From assembly GCA_024349245.1 (NCBI GenBank), contig JALDNG010000022.1:5966001-6030000 (forward strand): a DNA stretch of 64,000 nt. The letters run 5' to 3'. The notes below the pieces were generated by a model. That model did no database searches. It was not told the DNA's origin and saw nothing but the letters and a program-made list of their open reading frames with translations. Position numbers and translations under genes: made by a program. This DNA is from Neodontobutis hainanensis. Lineage: Eukaryota; Chordata; Actinopteri; Gobiiformes; Odontobutidae. This document shows positions 51,341-60,791 of this stretch, one piece after another (position 1 is the stretch's first letter; each line of letters opens with the position of its first letter).

Positions 51341-53583
51341 AGAAACATACAACCAAATCAGAGAAAAAAAAGCACTGCCTAAAGCCCAGCCTATTTTAGA
51401 TAAACGGTTATTGGTCAGATGGGATTGATTCCATTAGAATGGGAGGAGTTCCAGACCCACTTTACTAAGAAAGTCACAACCTTCACATGCAGACCTTACT
51501 CCAATTAAGCTCATTTCAAATGAAACACTAGCAGCTGGAGACACACAAGAGAGAACCGAAGTCTTGTCTTGTCAAGTAACTGCATTCAAGTGTCCTTAGT
51601 ATTTCACAGCATTTAGCCATAAATACAATAAAATATGCTAACGTTAAGCTCGATTCGTTCGATGCATTGAATCCTAATTATACCAGGCTGATTTGTTCTG
51701 TATTTGATGAGTTATTAATAAATATCAACAGTAACTACACTGTCTAAGCGAGTCGTAACAGGTTCATTACTCTGTATCTGCAGCGACCAAAGGCATGTGA
51801 AGACATCAAAAGCTACGGTAAACAAGCTTGTTCTTCTAAACTTTTAATGAATGAGTATGTCTCTAAACATTGTTCTTTGTGTTTACATGTGTGACTTTGT
51901 GCCGCTGTCCGGCTCAGGCACTGTGCTGACCTTAATCGGAGTAAGGCAAATACATGCAGCAGTAACAAGTCTTATTTTCTCAGGCACAGGGGGCAGCGCC
52001 ATCTTTGTTAAGTTTGTCTCACAACTTCCGGTGAAGCCGTTTTACATAGTTAGTGTTGATTCCAGTGCACCAATTAAGCTACTTTTTTTTTTAAGTGAAA
52101 CATTAGTAGCATTGTATGCACAGTCCGAGGATGCCACAACAACTGGAAAAAGAGAAATCTCTCTCTCAACTGTGCTACGAGCATAATAAGAAGAGATCGA
52201 AGTGTAGTGGGCCAGTGTATCACTTGTACCCACCACCATAAAAAGAGGAAGAGCGTTGCAGCTGGTTGAAGGTGCTAAATTTAATACCTTCCACAATATT
52301 GCTGCGGCGTTACTGCAGGACCTCCCCAAACCAGCAACACAGGAGCATCCTGCAGTTTCCACAGCTCCGTTGATTGTTACCAACACCCATGATAAATGAC
52401 TTAAAGAGCTACTGGCCTGACTTGGGCAAACATGGGCTGTAGTTTTTTTTTATGACAACTCAATTAATTTTAGATTAATACGTCTGTTTATGCTATCTGA
52501 AAATGATTCTTTTACTATGCAGTAACAGCAGAAAAGGCCGGATGTAAGTGTCATTTTACTGGCCTGTGGTAAGGAATGGGGAACTTTGAGCTATCCACTA
52601 TATATACAATCATTGAGCAGTAACTGTATTATCTAGATGTGTTACTCTGATTTTGAGAAATTCAAATGACTTCCCTCAGGTGTATGCAGATTCTTTATGT
52701 AAACGACTGAGTGCATTGGGCTGGCTACACTAGAACTTGTATGTAATCTACTGAGGTGTCAAAGCATGTGACCATTTCTCCACAGGCGCAGACCACAGCA
52801 TGCACAGTGTGAACTTATCTAGTTTACTGACTGTTTTTCAGTGACTTGCCTCCCTGTCAGATCAGAGGCCTCAGTGTCTTCTCATCTACCTCTGCTCTCC
52901 TTTTAAAACTGTCCAAGAATCTTTGTTTTCCTCTTGGCCTGGGGGTGCTACTAGGTGCTGGTGCCAGTTCCAAGGACACCAAATAGGAGCTGTAATTATC
53001 ATTGCTCTACCACTGTCCTGTCAGTGCGCTCACCAGCCAAACAAGAAGGATCCTTTGGAAGTCCTGATCAAAAGCTTCGGTCTTTGATCATAAAACAAAA
53101 GAAAATCCAAACACTGCAAAATTACTGTGGAATGTCCCAAAGCATGTCCTTAAGAAAATAGTGGTGACAGCCACCTCGATAAATCACGTATATACTGTAA
53201 GCACAGGTGTCTCAGCTGTATTTCATCAAATTAGTGAAGATGAAGAATGTGGGATCAACCCAACTGATTTATTCAAAGTTATGAAAATATAAAACCTGAA
53301 CAACCCAGTGAAAAAATGCGATAGTTACTTTGAATACCAGGAAATCAATTTGTAGCCGACTGAAAAACTAATAATAGAAGTCCATTTTGTGGGGCCTTAG
53401 CCAAAATCTACAGGGGCACAAGTCACACTGCTTCAGCGACAACAAACCGCAGCCTCTGAAACCTTTGAAACCCTGTGTGGTCACTTTCTCTCACAGTGAC
53501 TGAAAAGAACTGTGGTGGGTAGGGGTGGAAAAAAAGAGCCCCTCGCTACTCATAATACCAATCTTATGTATGTAGACGAAAAT

Positions 53584-53600
53584 GGGAGGGGCGGGAGGGG
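53584..53600 (+). other. Canonical G-quadruplex motif
   Basis: GGGAGGGGCGGGAGGGG: four G-runs with single-base loops, followed by GGCGGGG. Single-base loops give the most stable class of quadruplex. It lies 4.3 kb past fgf22, with no gene next to it. Confidence 0.85.
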
Positions 53601-55324
53601 TGGCGGGGTGGCAGACGGACTAAGGCACAATTTTAAAGCGCTTATTGAATTGCCATTACAGGTCCTGAGACTAATTGTGGCTGTTGTGTGTCGCTCGGTG
53701 GCCTAGGGGGCTCTGGAGTGGCCCTGTATGCTCTTACTCAGTGGGGTTTTCAAACCGAGTGGCCCTGAAAGAGAACAGGACCACCGTAGATCAATGGCAA
53801 ACCTTTCACTCTTTCACAGGCCTTTACTAATCCTTCTCATTTGTCTGCCATTTGTTGAGGCACATTCACAGCTCCCAGAATTTAGGATTAGGCCTTGTTT
53901 TGTTACAAAAACAGCCCGAGTTATAATGCTGAATGGATGGACTAAAGACATGACGAAGGATGAGTTGGAGTTTGTTAGTGTGTGTATATGCTTATTACTA
54001 TGTTGTAAAATGTGAATTTGTCATTTATACTGTATTAATGTATTGTTGCACTTCCAAAAAGTAAAGCACCCATCAGTAATTTGAATTAATGCATAAAACA
54101 TGTGTGTCTCAGTACAACAGCCCAAACAACATAATAAAATAAAATAATATATACAAGCACTATTCTACAATCTATTGCAAATCTCTAAAACGATGGATTC
54201 CGAACTATAGCAGCATAACAAAGTTATTTACGTAATAATTTTTTTAAATATAAAAATGTGTGAGTTTTTAATCAAGCTATTAGCCAAAGAAATGTACATA
54301 GACCTGCACAGTGAGTGGTGTCTGTTGAAGTCTGTGGTTGTGACTTTTTCATAAATTCCACCCAATAAAGAATGATAGAGAGACACATAAAACAGAGGAG
54401 AGTTTTCCCAGTGGCTGCTTTTACAGTAAGATATTTAATAAGACAACAGGAGACGTGACGAAACGGATTCACCACAGTCAAATACCTGTAAAGAAAACTA
54501 TTTAATGAAGTTACCTTTGAAGTGGAGTGTTGTTGCTTTTGTGTTATTGCTGAACGGTGTGCTGACAGTGTTGGCAGCTCACTGCAGCCATCAGTCTGAG
54601 GCCTTCTCATCACTGACTGGATTAGTGTCCACATCTAAATCCACTCACTACACATAAGACAGAGCTGCTGAGTGGCACACTGGCCACTTTTCCCCAGAAG
54701 TCCCTCTTTGCCACGCCGCAGGTATGTGGTGCCGAGTGGCCCAACCCCATGTCGGGCATTCCCAGGATGCCTGCAGCTGTGCCAGACACCAGGGGAGGAG
54801 GGAAGAGATACACGGAACCATGACTCAATTTGTTACTGTGAAATTGGTGAGCAAAAACAAGTACCTTTATACAATAAACAATTGAGGTTGCTCAAGTTGC
54901 CTTAAATTTTATGACATTGCTATGTAGCCTAGCAAACAATCAGATCTGTTTCTCTAGAAGCAGAAACAACAGATAAATGCACTGCACCTAAATAGACTTT
55001 GAGCCAATTAGAAATGAATGCCTGACCCATTTTGGATAAGCACTTGTTCTGGCAGGGTTTCTAGATCCTTCCACTAGTGACTTTATTGTGTATATTGTTA
55101 ATACTGACATAAAAAACATGTAGTCAGTCATTTGTCATTTGCTAAAAAACATTTTGTTTATGCACACATTGCTGACTAATGCTTATTCGTCTACTGAAAA
55201 TGTATTCCGGTCAGCGTAACTTCCGGCACATATAAGTGCCCATGCAGCTTCTGTAACAAGTGTAGCTTAAAGTCTCTAACGAGTGCAAATTGCAATGAAG
55301 GAAAGAGATCCAAGACCCATTTCA

Positions 55325-55675
55325 TTTTGTGGGTGTCAGAGTGGTTAGCACTCCAGCCTCTCAGCAAGGAAGTTGTTGTTCAATCCTCGGAGACCGACCA
55401 CAGCAGCCTTTCTGTGAGGAGTCTGCATGTCCTCCATGTGTTACTGTGGGTTCTCTCCGGGTACTCCGGCTTCCTCCCACCGACCAAACACATGCATGTA
55501 AAGGTCAACTGATAACTCTACATTGCACCTAGGGAATGAATGTGAGACTGAATGGTTGCCTGTCAGTGTCTGTGTCTAAATGTTAGCCCTGCGGCTAACT
55601 GGACATTGTCCAAGGTGTACCCTGCCTAAGGCCCAAAGCTGCTGGGCTTAAGCAGAAGAAGGTGAATGAACAAAT
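55325..55675 (+). mobile_element. Near-full-length SINE-like teleost repeat
   Basis: Runs through the expected order of blocks: GAGTGGTTAGCACTCCAGCC, CTCAGCAAGGAAG, CTTTCTGTGAGGAGTCTGCA, TCTCCGGGTACTCCGGCTTC, then GTGTACCCTGCCTAAGG and a GGTGAATGAAC tail. This is the most complete of the copies in the window. Confidence 0.7.
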
Positions 55676-56450
55676 GCCATAAGTGATAGATGATAGAATT
55701 AGCTTATACCCTATTAGATGTTGCAGGATGATATGTAGTACATCTTTTTCTTCACAATTTGTCCTGTTTCCTGCAGCCACATGTTGGCCCACATCCCAGA
55801 CAACAACATAAGCTGTTGCTGACTGGAAAAGACCAAAGTCAGGGCAGCGTCATGTAAAGTTCCAAACTTCCAAACCCCATCTGCCCCAGCGCTCCAGTGT
55901 GAAGTAATCCTCATGCCAGTGCAACCAGACGGCATCTGTGTTCTGTCACTGGAGGCATGTGGTGATATTTCTTCAACACACAGCACTTTTCACTGTAAAG
56001 ATTAGCAGGTGGATGTTCTTCCTAAATAGAACATTTCTTTCCTGTGAAGGCGTATGAAATGGAGCAGAGGAAAGGGTTTTTATTGGATTAAAACTTTGGC
56101 CTGTGTTATAGAATTAGCCCAACAAACCAATGACAGTTGCTCTGCTGCCATGAACCTGTAATCACGTTCCTGGAAAAAGTTCTTGACACTGGTTAGAAGG
56201 ATTACAGATGTTAAACTGGAAGTAGATTCTGGGGTGAAACTACCTATAATTCTGCTAAAACTGGGTCATTATTAAAAGAATAGGCCTCACCAGTAGACTT
56301 GTATTATTTTTCCGTACTTTTTACAAACTTTTAGCTGTCTTTTCTCGGTGTGTACCATTTACAGTATATCAGAATTTCTTTGTATTTTTCTAAAGGCAGT
56401 ACAAATTGCTACTGGAGTCCTGTGGTTCACGTTATAGTTTTACTCATAGT

Positions 56451-56472
56451 CTAGTGGCACCCCCTTGTGGTG
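56451..56472 (-). promoter_or_regulatory. CTCF-like motif
   Basis: The minus strand reads CCACAAGGGGGTGCCACTAG, close to the CTCF core CCACNAGGGGGCGC. It is the best of several such motifs in the window and points back toward fgf22. Confidence 0.5.
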
Positions 56473-57616
56473 AACACAGAGAGTGAACTTGGAAAAACCT
56501 TTTTTTTCTTCCCTCTGACCCTTTTGATGTAAAGAGTCTCAGGATAAGTGCCACTCAAGAGCATGACATCCAAGTGGTCAGCACTACAGTGATCAACAAG
56601 TCTCCGACTACACCAGATGTAAGATGTCACACCCAAAATGATTGAAAATGGTAAAGTGAGGGGAACAGGGAGGGGAACAGCCCAGGACCTCTCCTCATCT
56701 ACAGACTTGCTGATCTCCAGTGTGGGATCCATTTAGGGCCCTTCTTGTCCCGTTAGGGTCAGTTATCTTAAATCTGAATGACTTGCCCCTCACATTAACA
56801 CGGCTGTCTGTGAAGGTAAAGTGAAAGTAACATTTTGCCTCTGGATTGAGTAACAGTCTACTTTGCTCTGTTGGGGGGAACTGCCCCTTCAAAGAATGCT
56901 ACCATTGCTTATAAGTCACAGACTATCCTTCTGACACTCTATTGTTTTCTTTCTACTTTGTTTAAATCCAGACTAAAGACTTATTTAGCACTATGACATT
57001 TTCTGTTTAAATGTATTTTAGAAAATAAAAAAATATATATATAGGTTTGATTGAGCCACACCATTCTTCGAGTCAGAATTACATTTACTTGTTTTGGAGC
57101 AATGATAAAAAAAAAGCACCTATCTGTTAAACGCTCTAAACCACAGTCAACTGATACACACACACACTATCTGATGAACATGGAACCATATTTTATAAAT
57201 TGTGTAATGTCTTTGCAGTAAAATTATGACAACATCAATTTTAGAACTCATGTGTAAATGTTTTGCACATATCAGGTTAACCAGATCTAGTTCTAAGAAT
57301 AAGTAGTCATTTCATTCAAAGATAGTCTACGCAGGCCAAGCCCTTTACCAAAAGATGTCATTTTGATAATGATTAAAATATTATCTAGATGTGGTTCATA
57401 TTTTGGATGTGTTCTTTTGATTCACAGACAGGAAATAGGTCAGTGGTGCATGTATAACTACACCTACACATGTAATCTCTTGGAATTAGAGACGACTTCA
57501 CCTTGAAAACTTACTCCAGATGCTTTTGCTTGAATATTTTCTTCAAGGTGACCTGGACAAGCAAAAATGTATGTACCAACTTAAAAGGCAAACAATAAAA
57601 AACCTTTACTCAGCAT

Positions 57617-58880
57617 TCAAACCCGATTCCAAAAAAAGTTGGGACAGGTAGCAATAAGAGGGCAGAAAAGTTAAATGTACATATAAGGAACAGCTGACGG
57701 ACCAATTTGAAACTTATTAGGTCAATGCAACATAACATAACTCTCTGAGTGGCAGTGTCTCTCAGAAGTTAAGGCATTCCCCCAATGCTGCTGCAAAAAA
57801 TAATGGAGCAATATCAGAAAGGAGTTTCTCAGAGAAAAATAGCAAAGAGTTTAAAGTTATGCACTGTGGATGATCAGTGCATAATATCATCCAAAGATTC
57901 AGAGAATCTGGACAATCTCTGTGCGTGAGGGTCAAGGCCGGAAAACCAGCCTGGATGCTCATGATCTTCGGACCCACTGCATCACAAACAGGAATGCTAC
58001 TGTAATGGAAATCACAACATGGGCTCAGTAATACTTCCAGAAAACATTGTCTTTGAACACACCGTGCCATTCATTGTTGCCAACTAAAACTCTACAGGTC
58101 AAAAAGAAGCCATATCTAAACATAATCCAGAAGCACAGGCGTTTTCTCTGGAGCCAAGGCTCATTTAAAATGGACTGTGGCAAAGTGGAAAACTGTTCTG
58201 CGGTCAGACCAATCAAAATCTTTTTGGAAAACTGGGACGTCATGTCATCCGGACTAAAGAGGACAAGGACAACCCAAGTTGTTATGAGGTTCAGTTCAGA
58301 AGCCTGCATCTCTGATGGGATGGGGGCATGAGTGCTTGTGGCATGGGCAGCTTACACATCTGGACAGACACAATCAAAGCTAAAAGGTAAATCCAAGTTC
58401 TAGAACAACATATGCTCCCATTCAGACATCGTCTTTTTCAGGAGAAGAGCTTGCATTTTCCAACATGACCATGCCAGACCACACACTGCATCAATTACAA
58501 CATCATGGCTGCGTAGAAGAAGGATCCAGTTCTGAAATGGCAAGATCTTTCACCCATAGAAAACATCTGGTGCTTCATGAAGAGGAAGATGGGACAAAGA
58601 ACGAGAAGCCTGTATTAGATGGGACAACATTCCTAAACTTGAGCAGCTTGTTTCCTCAGTCCCAGACGTTTGCAGACTGCTATCAAAAAAGAGTGGATGC
58701 CAAACAGTGGTAAAACTACTTTTCCCTTAAAGTGATACATTTCCTCAGTTTAAACATTTGATATGTCATCCTATGTTGTATTTTGAATAAAATATTGAAA
58801 TGTGAAACTTCCACATCATAGCATTCTGTTTTTATTCACAATTTGTACAGTGACCCAACTTTTTAGGAATCAGGTTTTTA
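57617..58880 (+). mobile_element. Decayed Tc1/mariner-like DNA transposon, about 1.26 kb
   Basis: Terminal inverted repeats are visible: AACCCGATTCCAAAAAAAGT at 57620-57639 with GGG following, and its reversed counterpart CCCAACTTTTTAGGAATCAG at 58854-58873. The interior matches, as I recall it, a fish Tc1-like transposase on the plus strand. Blocks include the end of the DNA-binding part (AAGGCCGGAAAACCAGC), the catalytic stretch around 58190-58320, and the region of the third acidic residue near 58480-58620. The frame is broken by many indels and stops, so the element is dead. It lies just upstream of the broken protease copy. Confidence 0.8.
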
Positions 58881-59114
58881 TATTGACTTTATATCAACAT
58901 GTGTAAGAAAGATTCAATTAAAAAAATATATATTTTGTCCTCATCTTAATGATGTGATAATTGAGCATCCAGTAGAAAGCCTCTTGATCATTTATTTCAT
59001 AAAGGTTTCGAAACCATCCAACAAACAACAAAAAGCACAAATGTCACAACTTAAGGGTTTTAACTCAGCCTACGTAAAAACTTTAGAGGATGAAGAGACC
59101 AGTCACACAAAGTA

Positions 59115-59240
59115 AAAGTGGCTCAGGTGGATCCTATAACCAGAAGGGTGGCGGTTTGATTCCCGCTTTCCCCACAGTTCATACTGTTGTCATGTCTTTG
59201 GGCGAGACACTTAACCCATCTTGCCTCCAGTGCCACAGCA
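59115..59240 (+). mobile_element. tRNA-derived SINE with A and B boxes
   Basis: A box TGGCTCAGGTGG at 59119-59130 and B box GGTTTGATTCC at 59153-59163 are at tRNA-like spacing, followed by CTTTGGGCGAGACACTTAAC and a GCCTCCAGTGCC block known from percomorph fish SINEs. It is not a functional tRNA: the acceptor and anticodon arms do not fold. It sits where exon 3 or intron 3 of the broken protease would be expected. Confidence 0.8.
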
Positions 59241-59329
59241 CTTTTGAGATTGTAGAGTTGACTTTGATGGTGGTCAGAAAAGTCAGTTTGATGGAAAAGT
59301 GATTGTCCAATACTTCTGACAATCCTCAG

Positions 59330-59697
59330 CTGTCTCGGAAAGCTCCTGTCAAACCAGTGCCATTGCCACAAACTGTGGGGAAACTGATGGAAAATACAAA
59401 GTGCAGTGTTGCTGGATGGGGTCTGACAAAAACAAACGGCTCTGGATCAAAGGACCTGAGAGTGACCAATGTGTCCATCATCAGCCATGAGGTGTGTGGG
59501 ATGCTGTGGGCTAAAGTCAACGTTCACCTTCCTGAAGAGGTCATCTGTGCAGGTGGATACAACACAGACAAAGGATTCTGTCAGGTGTGTATGCTAAATA
59601 TCATTATATTATTATTTTATTAATGTCTGTAGTTAAATCAGTTTTTCAGTACTATTGTTTCTTCTCACAGGGAGACTGCATGTACAGTCTTCATTAG
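59330..59697 (+). pseudogene. Broken serine protease copy (exon 4 intact, exon 5 truncated)
   Basis: Exon 4 (59330-59584, 255 bp, 85 codons, phase 0) is intact: CSVAGWGLTKTNGSG, then EVICAGGYNTDKGFCQ. It closely parallels exon 4 of the complete gene 2 kb downstream. After intron 59585-59670 with proper GT-AG ends, exon 5 reads GGA GAC TGC ATG and stops at TAG (59695-59697) after nine codons. The active-site Ser codon is replaced by Cys and the GGP loop and whole C-terminal barrel are lost. Exons 1-3, carrying the signal peptide, His and Asp, are not found upstream, where a SINE and a dead Tc1 element lie instead. AATAAA follows at 59832. A dead tandem duplicate is the simplest reading. Confidence 0.88.
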
Positions 59698-59980
59698 AAA
59701 AAAGGATGAAAGTATATAGGCTACAGCATCCTCATGTGAGCCTGCAAAGTTGTGCCAAAAAAAACAAAAAATACAAATATGTGAAAAAACTAAGTATTAG
59801 ATGTGTTGTTTTTTTATGCAAACAAAATGTCAATAAAGTTTAATCAAAGAGAGACCGTTGACCTGTTTTAGAAGTTGTTATAGTTTGTGTACCTTTTTCT
59901 TACAACTGGATGGCATTTACACATAATAAGAGTATGTGCAACAAGAAACAACAACATAATCAAGGAAAAGATGCCTTGTT
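59698..59980. other. Tail of the broken protease copy
   Basis: AT-rich, with an AATAAA at 59832-59837 that may be the old poly(A) signal. Nothing else recognised. Confidence 0.5.
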
Positions 59981-60596
59981 GGTCCGTGTACAAAGTATAA
60001 TTCATTTACATATGTACAAGTTTACAAATGAAAATGCTTGTTTTCAGAGTATTCCTTGTGCCATTCTTACTTTGTAGAACAAATTTAGAAAAAGGAAGTC
60101 CACTTTGAGCACATGTTTAGTGTTTATCAGGTGTAATCTTTAGACTAAAGCCACCAGGCTACCATTACACAAAATATAGATTAATTATAACGAATACATG
60201 ATCCGCTCACCAAGAATCTGATGTCATGTTATTTCTGTTCATTTTGCCAGATGAGACATGGCACCTCTGCCGTAGGACATATTTAATGATAGAAATCTGG
60301 TGGTCAATTTCCTGAAGCATGTTCTCTAAAAGTTATTAATAGGCACAATGCCATAGCCTATTCCCAGCAATGACATTAATATTGCTCAAGAGACAAGGTG
60401 TGGCAACTGCAGGTGGGCACACTTAAATGCTCATTATAACAACATCATATACATAGCCTAGATATGTTTTCGTCCTTTTCCTAAATTCTTTGTACAAAGT
60501 TGCAGAATGGTACAAGGAAATAACTTGAATACGAGCATTTTCATTTGTAAACGTGTACTTACGTAGATGAAGTATAGGCTACTTTGTCCACGAACC
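59981..60596. mobile_element. Long imperfect inverted repeat (foldback/MITE-like), about 616 bp
   Basis: Left arm about 59981-60098 reversed aligns along its length with right arm about 60472-60596. Shared blocks include AGCATTTTCATTTGTAAAC, CTAAATT, TACAAAG, AGAATGG and ACAAGGAA, with ACTTTGTNCACGNACC at the outer end. By eye the match is roughly three quarters. The middle has no reading frame of note. No clear target-site duplication is seen. It ends about 65 bases upstream of the PU.1-like site of the protease gene. Confidence 0.75.
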
Positions 60597-60617
60597 GAAA
60601 ACGAGCATTTTCATTTG
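60531..60617 (+). repeat. Two exact 17-bp direct repeats 70 bp apart
   Basis: ACGAGCATTTTCATTTG is at 60531-60547 and again at 60601-60617. A one-mismatch reversed copy is at 60025-60041. The first belongs to the right arm of the inverted-repeat element; the second lies just beyond it, toward the protease promoter. Confidence 0.9.
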
Positions 60618-60660
60618 CTGGCACATCTGAGAAATGGGTTTGTGCGACCCTTGTGCTATG

Positions 60661-60733
60661 AAAAGGAAGTGGCATGAGCTGGCTCTGGCTGTATAAAATG
60701 GTGCTTACGGTTAGAGAACAGTCTAATACCAAC
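60661..60733 (+). promoter_or_regulatory. Protease promoter: PU.1/ETS-like site, TATA box, short 5' leader
   Basis: AAAAGGAAGTG at 60661-60671 fits the PU.1/ETS consensus used by myeloid and lymphoid protease genes. TATAAAA follows at 60692-60698, predicting a start near 60722 and a leader of only about a dozen bases before the ATG at 60734. Motifs are seen directly; leukocyte expression is inference. Confidence 0.65.
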
Positions 60734-60791
60734 ATGAAGCCTTTTCACAAGCTTCTGCTGTTACTTCTCTTGGGAAGTCTTGGACATAAAA
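60734..60791 (+). CDS. Protease exon 1: signal peptide
   Basis: 58 bp, 19 codons plus one base. Start context ACCAACATGA; leucine-rich signal core. Donor GTGAGA. The ATG lies about 42 bases past the TATA box. Confidence 0.9.

Larger units (their letters stand above)
50176..57616. other. fgf22-protease spacer, left part; no supported gene
   Basis: Contains SINE-derived pieces (51226-51340, 55325-55675), a G-quadruplex motif (53584-53600) and a CTCF-like site (56451-56472). Open frames at 52042-52386, 53728-54015 and 56451-56892 match nothing I know and lack convincing splice context. Confidence 0.55.

Noticed and set aside
52042..52386. 114-codon minus-strand open frame overlapping a plus-strand frame
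   Set aside because: No recognisable domain, no splice context and no start or poly(A) signals.
53728..54015. Frame with a signal-peptide-like start (MANLSLFHRPLLILLICLPF)
   Set aside because: Attractive as a lost exon 1 of a protease, but no donor site follows in a useful position and the rest matches no protease.
58047..58331. Long frames on both strands near 58.0-58.7 kb
   Set aside because: These are shreds of the dead Tc1-like transposase and its antisense.
59115..59170. Possible tRNA gene
   Set aside because: A and B boxes are present, but the cloverleaf does not close and the following sequence is SINE body.
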